Of a stretch of DNA of 64,000 nucleotides, positions 32,975 through 42,054 are shown piece after piece (the first letter of the stretch is position 1; every line of letters starts with the position of its first letter). Below the pieces are notes generated by a model. That model did no database searches, was not told where the DNA came from, and saw nothing but the letters and a program-made list of their open reading frames with translations. The translations under genes were made by a program, and so were the position numbers. The stretch is taken from the NCBI RefSeq assembly GCF_040689395.1, contig NZ_JBFAZX010000018.1, positions 62,001 to 126,000 of the forward strand. The letters are read 5' to 3'. The DNA comes from Dactylosporangium sp040689395 (GTDB lineage: Bacteria > Actinomycetota > Actinomycetes > Mycobacteriales > Micromonosporaceae).

Positions 32975-34822
32975 GTGGCACAACCTCAGGCACCGATGCG
33001 CCCGAGCCGCCAGCTCGCCGTGCTTGCCGCCATCTTCATCGTGCTGGCCGCCATTGTATGGTTCGGCGGCTCGGGCGGATGGCGTGACCGGCTCGAGCCG
33101 AAACTCGGCCTTGATCTGATCGGCGGGACCACGGTCACGCTGCAGGCCCAGAACCTGGAGGGAAACAAGCCCCCCACCAAGGCCCAGATGGAGACCGCAC
33201 GCCGCATCATCGATCAGCGTGTCAACGGCCTGGGCGTCGCCGAGGCCGAGGTCGTGGTCGAGGGCAGCAGCAACATCGTCGTCTCCCTGCCGGGCAAGAG
33301 CGACGACCGGCTCAAGCAGATCGGGCAGACCGCGGAGCTGCGCTTCCGCAAGGTGCTGCAGGAGACGAAGGACTACGGCGCGATCGACCCCTCGGCATCG
33401 CCGTCGGCCTCGCCGTCCGCCCCCACGTCCGGCTCCGCCTCGCCGGCGGCGTCGGCCTCGCACTCGGGCTCGGCCTCGCCGTCCGCGACTCCGTCCGGCT
33501 CCTCGGCCGCGCCGTCGGCGACCCCGTCGGGCTCCAGCGCCGCCGCTGCCGCCTCCGCCACGCCGTCGGAGAGCGTGGCGCCCGACATCGCCACGCAGCG
33601 CGCGGCGGTGCAGAAGAAGCTGGGCGACACCGTGTGGGCCGCCGCGCTCGCCGAGCAGGCCCCGGTGGACGTCAACCAGGACCCGAGCAAGGCCGAGCTG
33701 TACAAGGGCTTCAAGGCCCTGACGCCGGAAGAGGTCGCGGTGCTGCCGGCCTCGATGCAGTTCGACATCCCGTTCGTCACCTGCGACAAGCTCGACCACC
33801 GGCCGGTCGGCTCGATCCGCGACGAGAAGCAGCCCGTGGTCGCCTGCGGGCAGGGCGCGAAGTACCAGCTCGACGTCGCCAAGGTGCTCGGCACCGACGT
33901 GTCGAAGGCCAGCTCCGGCATCAACACGCAGAGCGGCAGGTGGACGGTCAACCTGTCCTTCAGCAGCGCCGGGCAGAACCGCTGGACCGATCTGACCCGC
34001 GAGGCGTACAACGGCGGCACCGACAACAAGCAGGTCGCCGTGGTGCTCGACAACCAGGTCGTGTCGGCCCCGACGATCCAGAACGTCATCCCCGGTGACG
34101 CGGAGATCAGCGGTACCTTCACCAAGACCGAGGCCCAGCTGCTGTCCAGCCAGCTGCAGTACGGCGCCCTGCCGCTGTCGTTCAAGTCGCAGGACGCGCA
34201 GAGCATCTCGGCAACCCTGGGCAGCTCCCACCTGGAGGCGGGCCTGCTCGCCGCCGGCATCGGCCTGCTGCTCGTCGTGCTCTACTCGTTCTTCTACTAC
34301 CGGCTGCTCGGCGCCGTCATCATGCTCAGCCTGGTGCTCTCCGGCGTGCTGGTGTTCATGTCGCTGATCGTCCTGGGTCGCTGGATCGGCTTCACGCTGA
34401 GCCTCGCCGGCTTCGCCGGGTTCATCGTCTCGCTCGGTGTCGCCGCGGACTCGTTCGTCATCTACTTCGAGCGGCTCAAGGACGAGATCCGTGAGGGCCG
34501 CAGCCCGCGCAGCGCGGTGCCGCGAGCCTGGGTCCGGGCCCGCCGCACGATCATCTCGGCGAACACGATCACGCTGCTGGCGGCGGCCATCCTGTACTTC
34601 GTCTCGATCGGCTCGGTGAAGGGCTTCGCCTTCGCCCTGGGCGTGGCCACGATCCTCGACCTGGTGGTCGTGTTCCTCTTCCGCCACCCGATCATGACGC
34701 TCTTCGCTCGAAGCAAGGCATTCTTGTCACCGAGAGTCAGCGGCCTCGGCCGCGTGCTTGAGCAGCGATCCGAGACCGACGCCGGGCCCGCCACCCGTCG
34801 CAACCGTCCGAAGGAGGCCTGA
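32975..34822 (+). CDS. secD: Protein translocase subunit SecD with a low-complexity insertion
   Basis: A 615-residue RND-type translocase subunit: one N-terminal helix, a large extracytoplasmic domain starting LGLDLIGGTTVTL, and five C-terminal helices (from GLLAAGIGLLLVVLYSFF). Between about residues 134 and 203 it carries a Ser/Ala/Pro-rich insert (SASPSASPSAPTSGSASP and similar repeats) that most bacterial SecD proteins lack. With SecF it uses the proton gradient to pull exported proteins out of SecYEG. Three bases separate it from secF. Confidence 0.95.
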   Translation: MAQPQAPMRPSRQLAVLAAIFIVLAAIVWFGGSGGWRDRLEPKLGLDLIGGTTVTLQAQNLEGNKPPTKAQMETARRIIDQRVNGLGVAEAEVVVEGSSNIVVSLPGKSDDRLKQIGQTAELRFRKVLQETKDYGAIDPSASPSASPSAPTSGSASPAASASHSGSASPSATPSGSSAAPSATPSGSSAAAAASATPSESVAPDIATQRAAVQKKLGDTVWAAALAEQAPVDVNQDPSKAELYKGFKALTPEEVAVLPASMQFDIPFVTCDKLDHRPVGSIRDEKQPVVACGQGAKYQLDVAKVLGTDVSKASSGINTQSGRWTVNLSFSSAGQNRWTDLTREAYNGGTDNKQVAVVLDNQVVSAPTIQNVIPGDAEISGTFTKTEAQLLSSQLQYGALPLSFKSQDAQSISATLGSSHLEAGLLAAGIGLLLVVLYSFFYYRLLGAVIMLSLVLSGVLVFMSLIVLGRWIGFTLSLAGFAGFIVSLGVAADSFVIYFERLKDEIREGRSPRSAVPRAWVRARRTIISANTITLLAAAILYFVSIGSVKGFAFALGVATILDLVVVFLFRHPIMTLFARSKAFLSPRVSGLGRVLEQRSETDAGPATRRNRPKEA

Positions 34823-34824
34823 CG

Positions 34825-35991
34825 ATGAGCGCCAGTGGCATCGCAGCCCGGCTTTACCGTGGTGAGGCCGGCATCGACATCGTCGGCCGCCGCAAGCTGT
34901 GGTTCACCGTCGCCGGCATCGCGATCGTGATCGCGGTCGCGAGCATGCTCCTGCGCGGCTTCACGCTCGGCATCGAGTTCGAGGGCGGCAACCAGTACAA
35001 CGTGCCGGTCAAGGTCGGCACGATGGAGCAGGTCGAGAAGGCGTTCACCGACGCGGGCGTCTCGGTCAAGACCGGGCAGACGATCGGTGACAGCCAGTAC
35101 GTCATCAAGACCGAGCTGATCAACGACGCCGACCGGCAGTACAAGATCAAGGAGTCGGTCGCCAAGCAATTCGGCATCGACGTATCGCAGATCAGCGACA
35201 GCGCGGTGAGCACGTCGTGGGGCGGCCAGGTCACCAACAAGGCCGCGCTGAGCCTCGTGATCTTCCTCTTCGCGGTGCTGGTGTATCTGATCGTGCGGTT
35301 CGAGTGGCGGATGGCCGCGGCCGCGATCGCCTCGCTGCTGCTCGACCTGGTGCTCACTGGCGGCGTGTATTCGCTCGTCGGCTTCGAGGTCACCCCGTCG
35401 ACCGTCATCGGCTTCCTGACCATTCTTGGTTTCGCGCTCTACGACGTCGTCGTGGTGTTCGACAAGGTGCAGGAGAACACCCGGGGCATCACCGGCTCCA
35501 GCACGTCGACGTATGCCGAGGCGGCCAACCTGGCGGTCAACCAGACCCTGATGCGCTCGATCAACACCGGCCTGGTCGCGCTGCTGCCCGTCGGTGGCCT
35601 GCTCTTCATCGGCGCGGGCCTGCTGGGCGCCGGCACGCTGAAGGACCTCGGCCTGGTGCTGTTCATCGGTATGGGCCTCGCGGTGTATTCGTCGATCTTC
35701 TTCGCCACCCCGGTGCTGGCCGAGTTCAAGAGTCGCGAGCCACGGCTGCAGGCGCACGCCAACCGGGTCCAGGCCAAGCGCGCGTCGCAGGCCAAGGAGC
35801 AGGCGGTCAAGGCCTCGACGGTGGCCCGCGACAGCGACGGCGTGCCGATCGGCGAGTCGGCCAAGGCGGCCGAGCGCTCCGAGCTCGCCGGCGCGGCGCC
35901 CCGTCCGGGCGCCCGCCCGGCGGCGCGGCCCGGCCAGGGCAAGCGACCGCGCGCCGGTGGCCGCCCCGGTGGGGCCGGCGGCCGCAGGTAG
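34825..35991 (+). CDS. secF: Protein translocase subunit SecF
   Basis: 388 residues: N-terminal helix, extracytoplasmic domain starting GIEFEGGNQYNVPV, and five helices with the family motif GFALYDVVVVFDKVQENT. The C-terminal 80 residues form a basic, Ala/Pro/Arg-rich cytoplasmic tail, longer than in E. coli. It works with SecD and YajC. A hairpin 33 bases downstream closes the operon. Confidence 0.95.
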   Translation: MSASGIAARLYRGEAGIDIVGRRKLWFTVAGIAIVIAVASMLLRGFTLGIEFEGGNQYNVPVKVGTMEQVEKAFTDAGVSVKTGQTIGDSQYVIKTELINDADRQYKIKESVAKQFGIDVSQISDSAVSTSWGGQVTNKAALSLVIFLFAVLVYLIVRFEWRMAAAAIASLLLDLVLTGGVYSLVGFEVTPSTVIGFLTILGFALYDVVVVFDKVQENTRGITGSSTSTYAEAANLAVNQTLMRSINTGLVALLPVGGLLFIGAGLLGAGTLKDLGLVLFIGMGLAVYSSIFFATPVLAEFKSREPRLQAHANRVQAKRASQAKEQAVKASTVARDSDGVPIGESAKAAERSELAGAAPRPGARPAARPGQGKRPRAGGRPGGAGGRR

Positions 35992-36023
35992 CGGTTTTCA
36001 GGTAGTGGATTCGTCGTACTGAT

Positions 36024-36053
36024 GCACGGGCGTCGCGGTCGCGGCGCCCGTGC
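36024..36053 (+). terminator. Terminator hairpin after secF
   Basis: GCACGGGCG at 36024-36032 pairs perfectly with 36045-36053 around a 12-base loop. Because the hairpin covers the first possible start of apt (36050), it supports the later GTG 36086 as the real apt start. Confidence 0.65.
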
Positions 36054-36085
36054 GCTTGTCCGAGCCGACTTCGGAAGGGACCCGG

Positions 36086-36610
36086 GTGGAGATCTCTGAG
36101 CTGGTCGCGAGCAAGGTGCTGGACGTGCCGGACTTTCCGAAGCCGGGCATCGTGTTCAAGGACCTGATGCCGCTGTTCGCCGACGGGCCGGCCTTCGCCG
36201 CCACGATCGACGCGATCGTCGCCGAGCACGGCGTGGACAGTTTCGACGTGGTGGCCGGGATCGAGGCGCGCGGGTTCGTGATCGCCGGCGCGATCGCCTA
36301 CACCACCGGCAAGGGCGTGGTGCCGGTGCGCAAGGCCGGCAAGCTGCCCCGGGCCACCGTGGCGGCGAGCTACGCCCTGGAGTACGGCGAGGCGATCCTG
36401 GAGGTCCACGCCGACGCGTTCATGGCGGGGGAGCGGGTCCTGGTCGTCGACGACGTGCTCGCCACCGGCGGCACGGCCGCGGCCACCATGGACCTCGTCG
36501 AGCGGGCCGGCGGCCAGGTCAGCGGCTTCAGCGTCCTGCTGGAGCTGGCGTTTCTCGAGGGGCGCTCGCGCATCGCGCCGCGCCCGGTTCATGCCCTGTT
36601 GACAGCCTGA
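36086..36610 (+). CDS. apt: Adenine phosphoribosyltransferase
   Basis: 174 residues, the usual length for the family. The PRPP-binding motif is VLVVDDVLATGGTA near residue 125, and FPKPGIVFKDLMPL near the start is typical of Apt. It salvages adenine to AMP. GTG 36086 has GGAAGGGA just upstream and is preferred over GTG 36050. The secDF-apt-relA order is widespread in actinobacteria. Confidence 0.95.
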   Translation: MEISELVASKVLDVPDFPKPGIVFKDLMPLFADGPAFAATIDAIVAEHGVDSFDVVAGIEARGFVIAGAIAYTTGKGVVPVRKAGKLPRATVAASYALEYGEAILEVHADAFMAGERVLVVDDVLATGGTAAATMDLVERAGGQVSGFSVLLELAFLEGRSRIAPRPVHALLTA

Positions 36611-36713
36611 GTGGCGTTCGGAGCCGCTTTCCGGGCCTTTTCGCTGACGGGAAATGTCGGTGAGGCCGGGTAAGCTTGCGGTTCGGAACGTTGTCGGCGA
36701 TGAGGAGCGGCCG

Positions 36714-39251
36714 GTGACCGGCGACATCGCACCCCCCATTGAGGGTACGGTCGACCACGTGCAGGATGAACCGCAGGACGCCCGCGAATCGGCACCGCCG
36801 GAGACGGCGGAGGCGGGTGGCGTGGTGCTGCGGTTCCCTGTCGCGCCCTCCGGCACACCCCAGCGCCGTGCCACCGATCGGCCCGCCGACCAGCAGCCCC
36901 CGCGCCGCACGGCCGAGGAGATCCTGGCCGAGGACACCGAAGACCTCACCGACGTCGCGAGCGGCGTGACCGGAGCCGTCGCCGGCTTCGTGGGCGCCGC
37001 GCCGACCGGCCGCCGGGTGCGCGCCCGGCTGGCCCGTTTCAACGCGCCCTGGCAGAGCCCGTCGGTCAGCGAGGTCCTTGAGCCGCTGATCGCCCAGCAC
37101 AAGGCGAGCCACCCCAAGGCCGACGTGCGGCTGCTGCAGCGGGCGTATGACATGGCCGAGCACTTCCACAAGGGGCAATACCGCAAGTCAGGCGACCCCT
37201 ACATCACGCACCCGCTCGCCGTCGCCACGATCCTCGCCGACCTGGGCATGGACACCACGACGCTGGTCGCGGCGCTGCTGCACGACACGATCGAGGACAC
37301 CGAATACACGATCGAGCGCATGCAGGTCGACTTCGGTGGCGAGGTCACGCTGCTCGTCGACGGCGTCACGAAGCTGGACAAGGTCAAGCTCGGCGACGCC
37401 GCGAAGGCCGAGACGATCCGCAAGATGGTCGTGGCCATGGCCAAGGACCCGCGGGTGCTGGTGATCAAGCTCGCCGACCGGCTGCACAACATGCGCACGC
37501 TGACCTTCCTGCCCCGCCCGAAGCAGGAGCAGAAGGCCAAGGAGACCCTGGAGATCCTGGCGCCGCTGGCGCACCGGCTGGGCATGAACACGATCAAGTG
37601 GGAGCTGGAGGACCTGGCGTTCCGCACGCTGTTCCCCAAGCGCTTCGACGAGATCAGCCGGCTCATCGCCGAGCACACGCCCCAGCGCGACTCGCTGCTG
37701 CGCACGGTGACCCAGAAGGTCGCCAACGATCTCAAAGCCGCCAAGATCAAGTCGGAGGTCACCGGGCGGCCGAAGCACCTCTACTCCGTGTATCAGAAGA
37801 TGATCGTCCGGGGCCGCGACTTCGGCGACATCTACGACCTCGTCGGCGTGCGCATCCTGGTCGACACGGTGCGCGACTGCTACGCGGCACTCGGCGTGAT
37901 CCACGCGAACTGGCAGCCCGTCCCGGGCCGGTTCAAGGACTACATCGCCATGCCGAAGTTCAACATGTATCAGTCGCTGCACACGACGGTCATCGGACCC
38001 ACCGGCAAGCCCGTCGAGCTGCAGATCCGCACCTACGCGATGCATCGCACCGCGGAATACGGCATCGCCGCGCACTGGCGCTACAAGGAGACCAAGAACG
38101 CCACGATCGCCGGGCCGCCGGCGCACATCGACGAGATGACGTGGCTGCGCCAGCTGCTGGACTGGCAGCGGGAGGCGAGCGACCCGAGCGAGTTCCTCGA
38201 CGCGCTGCGTTTCGACCTGTCCAGCCAGGAGGTGTATGTCTTCACGCCCAAGGGCGACGTGATCGCGCTGCCCACCGGCTCGACCCCGGTCGACTTCGCC
38301 TACGCGGTGCACACCGAGGTCGGGCACAAGTGCATCGGCGCGCGGGTCAACGGCAAGCTCGTGCCGTTGGAGAGCACGCTGTCCAACGGTGACGTCATCG
38401 AGATCTTCACGTCGAAGTCCGAGACGGCCGGCCCCACCCAGGACTGGCTGGGCTTCGTCAAGAGCCCGCGGGCGCGCACCAAGATCCGGCAGTATTTCAA
38501 CAAGGAGCGCCGCGAGGAGGCGATCGAGGCCGGCAAGGAGGCGATCGTCAAGGCGATGCGCAAGCAGGGGCTGCCGCTGCAGCGCCTGCTCACGTCCGAG
38601 TCGCTGATGACCATCGCCCGCGAGCTGCACCTGATCGACGTGGCGGCCCTCTATGCCGCCGTCGGCGACGGGCAGGCCTCGGCCCAGTCGATCGTCCAGC
38701 GCCTGGTCGCCGGCTACGGCGGCGAGGAGGGCGCGGTCGAGGACATCGCCGAGACCGCGATACCGACCCGGCCGGCCCGCACCCGCACCGCCGCCTCCGA
38801 CCCCGGCGTCGAGGTGCTCGGCGTCGACGACGTCTGGATCAAGCTGGCCCGCTGCTGCACCCCCGTCCCCGGCGACGCGGTCTTCGGCTTCGTGACCCGC
38901 TCCGGCGGCGTCAGCGTGCACCGCGACGACTGCGCCAACGCGGGGGACCTCAAGGAGCAGCCGGAGCGGGTGCTCGAGGTCAGCTGGAAGCCGACGAGCG
39001 CCTCGACGTTCCTGGTCGCGATCCAGGTGGAGGCCCTCGACCGGCACAAGCTGCTCGCCGACGTCACGCGCGTGCTGTCCGACGAGAAGGTCAACATCCT
39101 CTCGGCGACGGTGACCACCACGCGCGACCGGGTCGCGATCAGCCGGTTCAGCTTCGAGATGGCCGACCCGAAGCACCTCAACCACCTGCTGGCGGCGGTC
39201 CGGCGCATCGACGGGGTCTACGACGCCTACCGGGTCACGTCCGGGGCCTGA
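36714..39251 (+). CDS. relA: Bifunctional (p)ppGpp synthetase/hydrolase
   Basis: 845 residues. An acidic, probably disordered N-terminal 130 residues precede the HD hydrolase domain (HPLAVATILADL, HDTIEDTEY, KLADRLHNMRT), the synthetase domain (GRPKHLYSVYQKM, YDLVGVRILVDT), TGS (VYVFTPKGDVIALPTGSTPV), a conserved RCCTPVPGD helical/zinc-like motif and a C-terminal ACT domain. It makes and degrades the stringent-response alarmone. GTG 36714 is chosen because GAGGAG lies six bases upstream. Confidence 0.95.
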   Translation: MTGDIAPPIEGTVDHVQDEPQDARESAPPETAEAGGVVLRFPVAPSGTPQRRATDRPADQQPPRRTAEEILAEDTEDLTDVASGVTGAVAGFVGAAPTGRRVRARLARFNAPWQSPSVSEVLEPLIAQHKASHPKADVRLLQRAYDMAEHFHKGQYRKSGDPYITHPLAVATILADLGMDTTTLVAALLHDTIEDTEYTIERMQVDFGGEVTLLVDGVTKLDKVKLGDAAKAETIRKMVVAMAKDPRVLVIKLADRLHNMRTLTFLPRPKQEQKAKETLEILAPLAHRLGMNTIKWELEDLAFRTLFPKRFDEISRLIAEHTPQRDSLLRTVTQKVANDLKAAKIKSEVTGRPKHLYSVYQKMIVRGRDFGDIYDLVGVRILVDTVRDCYAALGVIHANWQPVPGRFKDYIAMPKFNMYQSLHTTVIGPTGKPVELQIRTYAMHRTAEYGIAAHWRYKETKNATIAGPPAHIDEMTWLRQLLDWQREASDPSEFLDALRFDLSSQEVYVFTPKGDVIALPTGSTPVDFAYAVHTEVGHKCIGARVNGKLVPLESTLSNGDVIEIFTSKSETAGPTQDWLGFVKSPRARTKIRQYFNKERREEAIEAGKEAIVKAMRKQGLPLQRLLTSESLMTIARELHLIDVAALYAAVGDGQASAQSIVQRLVAGYGGEEGAVEDIAETAIPTRPARTRTAASDPGVEVLGVDDVWIKLARCCTPVPGDAVFGFVTRSGGVSVHRDDCANAGDLKEQPERVLEVSWKPTSASTFLVAIQVEALDRHKLLADVTRVLSDEKVNILSATVTTTRDRVAISRFSFEMADPKHLNHLLAAVRRIDGVYDAYRVTSGA

Positions 39252-39285
39252 AGACCCTCTCTCCGGGGGCCGGGGAAATGTACGA

Positions 39286-39321
39286 AGGGGCCGTCGCGGC
39301 AATTGCCGCGACGGCCCCTTT
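39286..39321. terminator. Bidirectional terminator between relA and the isomerase gene
   Basis: Sixteen bases at 39286-39301 (AAGGGGCCGTCGCGGC) pair perfectly with 39306-39321 around AATT. It lies between convergent genes, 34 bases after relA and 12 bases from the isomerase stop. The A/T ends of the stem give a short U-run in each direction. Confidence 0.85.
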
Positions 39322-39333
39322 CGGCACCGTTCG

Positions 39334-40203
39334 TTACGGGGTCGGGGCGCTCATCGTCAGGCTCTTGATGCGCACCTCGGTCTTCGGCTTGCCCTCGCTC
39401 GGGGCGCCCGACGGTTCAGCGGACGGATCGGCCACGACGCCGGCCTCGGCGACCTTCTTGACCAGGTCGAGGCCCTCGGTGACCCGGCCGACGACCGTGT
39501 AGTTGGCGGGCAGCTCGGCGATGTCCTTGTAGACGATGAAGAACTGGCTGTTGGTCGAAGCGGGCTGGCCGTTGTTGGCCATCGCGACCACGCCCTCGCC
39601 GTAGGCCGGGCGCTTGCCGGTCGGCAGGTTCTCCTCGGCGAAGCGGTAGGACGGGCCGCCGTAGCCGCTGGCGAACGGGTCGCCGCACTGCAGCACGTAG
39701 ACGTTCTGCAGGACCAGGCGGTGGCAGATCGAGTCGTCGAAGAACTTCTTGCTGGCCAGATACGTGAAACTCGCCGCGGTGCAGGGTGCGTGCGCGGTGT
39801 CGACGTCGACCTTGATCGTGCCGACGCTCGTGTCCAGCGTCATCGTCTGGGAGCCGGTGCGCGCCTCACCGGTCGCCGGGGGCTTGCCGACGTCCTTGAT
39901 GTTCTTCGCGACCTCCGGGTCCGCCGACGCGCTGGCGCTCGGGTCGACCATCGGCAGCCAGTCGCAGTGCGTCGCAGTGGCCGAAGGGGACGGCTCGGCG
40001 GCGGCCTCGTTCTGCTTGCCGTTGTCGCTGGTCAGGGCGACCACCACCCAGGCCGCGGCGAGCAGGACGATCAGGGCGCCGGTCCCGGCGGCGATCGTCG
40101 TGTTTCGGCGCCGCCGGACCCGGGACTGTTCGGCGCGTACGGCCATCTCCCGCTCCAGCCGCACACGCGCCGCGGCGCGTTGACGGTCCCGGTTGGTGGT
40201 CAC
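39334..40203 (-). CDS. Membrane-anchored cyclophilin-type peptidyl-prolyl isomerase (paralogue 1)
   Basis: 289 residues: a basic cytoplasmic N-terminus, one helix (TTIAAGTGALIVLLAAAWVVVAL), a linker, and a cyclophilin domain with FHRL-like ICHRLV, QCGDPFASGYGGPSYRFAEE and NSQFFIVYKD. It should help fold exported proteins outside the membrane. GTG 40201-40203 is preceded by AAGGAG. A close paralogue lies upstream on the same strand, 53 bases away, so the pair is a tandem duplication in one operon. Confidence 0.87.
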   Translation of the reverse strand: MTTNRDRQRAAARVRLEREMAVRAEQSRVRRRRNTTIAAGTGALIVLLAAAWVVVALTSDNGKQNEAAAEPSPSATATHCDWLPMVDPSASASADPEVAKNIKDVGKPPATGEARTGSQTMTLDTSVGTIKVDVDTAHAPCTAASFTYLASKKFFDDSICHRLVLQNVYVLQCGDPFASGYGGPSYRFAEENLPTGKRPAYGEGVVAMANNGQPASTNSQFFIVYKDIAELPANYTVVGRVTEGLDLVKKVAEAGVVADPSAEPSGAPSEGKPKTEVRIKSLTMSAPTP

Positions 40204-40256
40204 GGTTGTAACTCCTTGCTCAACAGGAAATAGGGGCTCAAATCGATCGTGTCGAC

Positions 40257-41183
40257 TTACGACTTGCTGCTGGAACCGCTGGCTGAGGGGGCGGCCGAGG
40301 CGGACGCCGACGCCGACGTGGAGGCGCTGGCCGACGGGGCAGGCTCCGGGGCGGTCTCGGCGGGAGCGATGTCGGTGACGGTCAGCGAGCTGATCTTCAC
40401 CTCCTGGTTGGGCTTGCCACCGCCGGCCTGGATGGAGCCGTCGTTGCCCGCGGCGCCGATCTTCTGCAGCACGTCCAGGCCGCCCGTGATGGTGCCGAAG
40501 ATCGTGTAGTCGGCCGGGTACTGCACGTCCTTGAAGACCAGGAAGAACTGGCTGCTGTTGCTGTCCGGCTGCGACGAGTGTGCCATCGCGAGGGTGCCGA
40601 TCGGGAACAGCGCGTTGCCGCTGGCCGGGGCCGGATCGGCGGACGCCGGGGCGCTCGGGTCGGCCGACGGCTCCAGCGGTGACGGCACGTTCTCGTTCGG
40701 GAAGCGGTAGGCGGGACCGCCGCTGCCGGTGCCCGACGGGTCGCCACACTGCAGGATCGAGTCGGTGAGCCGATGGCAGGTGGTGTTGTCGAAGAACTTC
40801 TTGCTCGCCAGGTAGCTGATGCTGTTGACCGTGCACGGCGCCTTGCTCGGGTCGAGCTTGGCGGTCACGGTGCCCTGGCCGAGGCTGATGGTCATGGTCT
40901 TGACGCCGTTCTTGACCACGTCACTCGTCGGCGGCCTGCCCACGTCGGTGATGCCGTTGCCGGGGTCCACGGGGGTATACGCGCAGTCGGAGGCTCTGAC
41001 CGGGGCCGGGGAGAAGCCGCCGGTCTTCCAGATCACGACCACGACCAGCAAGGCGAGCACCACGGCGCTGCCGATCCCCGCCTGCCACTGGCGGCGGCGC
41101 CGCGCCGCGGCCGCCCTCCGGGCGATCTGCCGCTCGGTCTTGGCCCGCGCCAGAGCGCGCTGCCGGCTCTTACTGGAAGCCAC
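40257..41183 (-). CDS. Membrane-anchored cyclophilin-type peptidyl-prolyl isomerase (paralogue 2)
   Basis: 308 residues: Arg/Lys-rich start, one helix (GIGSAVVLALLVVVVIW), then a cyclophilin domain (TCHRLTDSILQCGDPSGTGS, SSQFFLVFKDV). An Ala/Pro/Ser insert (ADPSAPASADPAPASG) interrupts the domain and a Ser/Ala-rich tail ends the protein. It is transcribed before paralogue 1. GTG 41181-41183 follows GGAGGGG. The arginines of canonical cyclophilin active sites are only partly matched, so catalytic strength is uncertain. Confidence 0.86.
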   Translation of the reverse strand: MASSKSRQRALARAKTERQIARRAAAARRRRQWQAGIGSAVVLALLVVVVIWKTGGFSPAPVRASDCAYTPVDPGNGITDVGRPPTSDVVKNGVKTMTISLGQGTVTAKLDPSKAPCTVNSISYLASKKFFDNTTCHRLTDSILQCGDPSGTGSGGPAYRFPNENVPSPLEPSADPSAPASADPAPASGNALFPIGTLAMAHSSQPDSNSSQFFLVFKDVQYPADYTIFGTITGGLDVLQKIGAAGNDGSIQAGGGKPNQEVKISSLTVTDIAPAETAPEPAPSASASTSASASASAAPSASGSSSKS

Positions 41184-41352
41184 CGGTGCTCCCCTCCAGG
41201 AAAATACATTTGGGTGCCACGTCACACGCCCGCCAGAGTGTACGGGTAGAACCCGCAATGCGGGTCGCCGCCCGGTCACGGTTGGCTGTGGCTGAGCTCC
41301 GGATAGGGTCTAGCTGGACCTCAGCAGGACATTGACAGGGAGGAGCGCCACC

Positions 41353-42048
41353 GTGCTCGTCGCCGGTTTCCCCGCCCAGGCGTTCGGGACCAACTGTTTC
41401 GTGGTAGCCCCCGCGCCGGGCGAGCAGTGCGTGGTCATCGACCCGGGGGTCGGGGTCGCCGACCGGCTGGACGAGGTGCTCGCCGAGCACCGCCTCCAGC
41501 CCGCCGCGGTCCTGCTCACCCACGGCCACCTCGACCATACGTTCTCCGTGACCCCGGTCTGCGGTGCACGCGGGATCACCGCCTACATCCATCCGGCTGA
41601 CGCCGGGATGCTCGCCGACCCGGCCAAGGGCCTCAGCGCCGACCTCACTGAGCTGTTCGGCGGCCGGCTGACCTGGACCGAGCCGGAGGACGTGGCGCCG
41701 CTCGAGGACGGCCTGGTGCTCAAGATCGCCGGGCTGGAGCTGGTCGTCGACCACGCGCCCGGGCACACCCGCGGCTCGGTGATGTTCCGCAGCGAGCCCG
41801 GCGGCGAGGCGGGCGACGAACGGCTGTGCTTCTCCGGCGACGTGCTCTTCCGCGACTCGATCGGCCGGACCGACCTGCCCGGCGGGAACATGCAGCAGAT
41901 GCTGGCGAGCCTGCGCGACAAGGTGCTCACGCTGCCCGACGACACGATCGTCCTGCCCGGCCACGGCCCCGAGACGACCATCGGGCGCGAGCGGGCCCGC
42001 AATCCGTACCTTCGTGAGGCGCTCGAGGCGCCGCGTAAAGGCTGGTAG
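41353..42048 (+). CDS. Metallo-beta-lactamase-fold hydrolase (glyoxalase II-like)
   Basis: 231 residues with the metal-binding motif THGHLDH near residue 60, further ligands in VDHAPGHTRGS, FSGDVLF and LPGHGPET. These are typical of the glyoxalase II-like branch, which hydrolyses thioesters. The substrate in a bacterium that probably uses mycothiol rather than glutathione is open. GTG 41353 follows GGGAGGAG. It is six bases before hisS, as in other actinobacteria. Confidence 0.87.
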   Translation: MLVAGFPAQAFGTNCFVVAPAPGEQCVVIDPGVGVADRLDEVLAEHRLQPAAVLLTHGHLDHTFSVTPVCGARGITAYIHPADAGMLADPAKGLSADLTELFGGRLTWTEPEDVAPLEDGLVLKIAGLELVVDHAPGHTRGSVMFRSEPGGEAGDERLCFSGDVLFRDSIGRTDLPGGNMQQMLASLRDKVLTLPDDTIVLPGHGPETTIGRERARNPYLREALEAPRKGW

Positions 42049-42054
42049 AGATCC

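Noticed and set aside
36050..36085. Earlier start for apt
   Set aside because: It lies inside the secF terminator hairpin, while GTG 36086 has a good Shine-Dalgarno and gives the normal family length.
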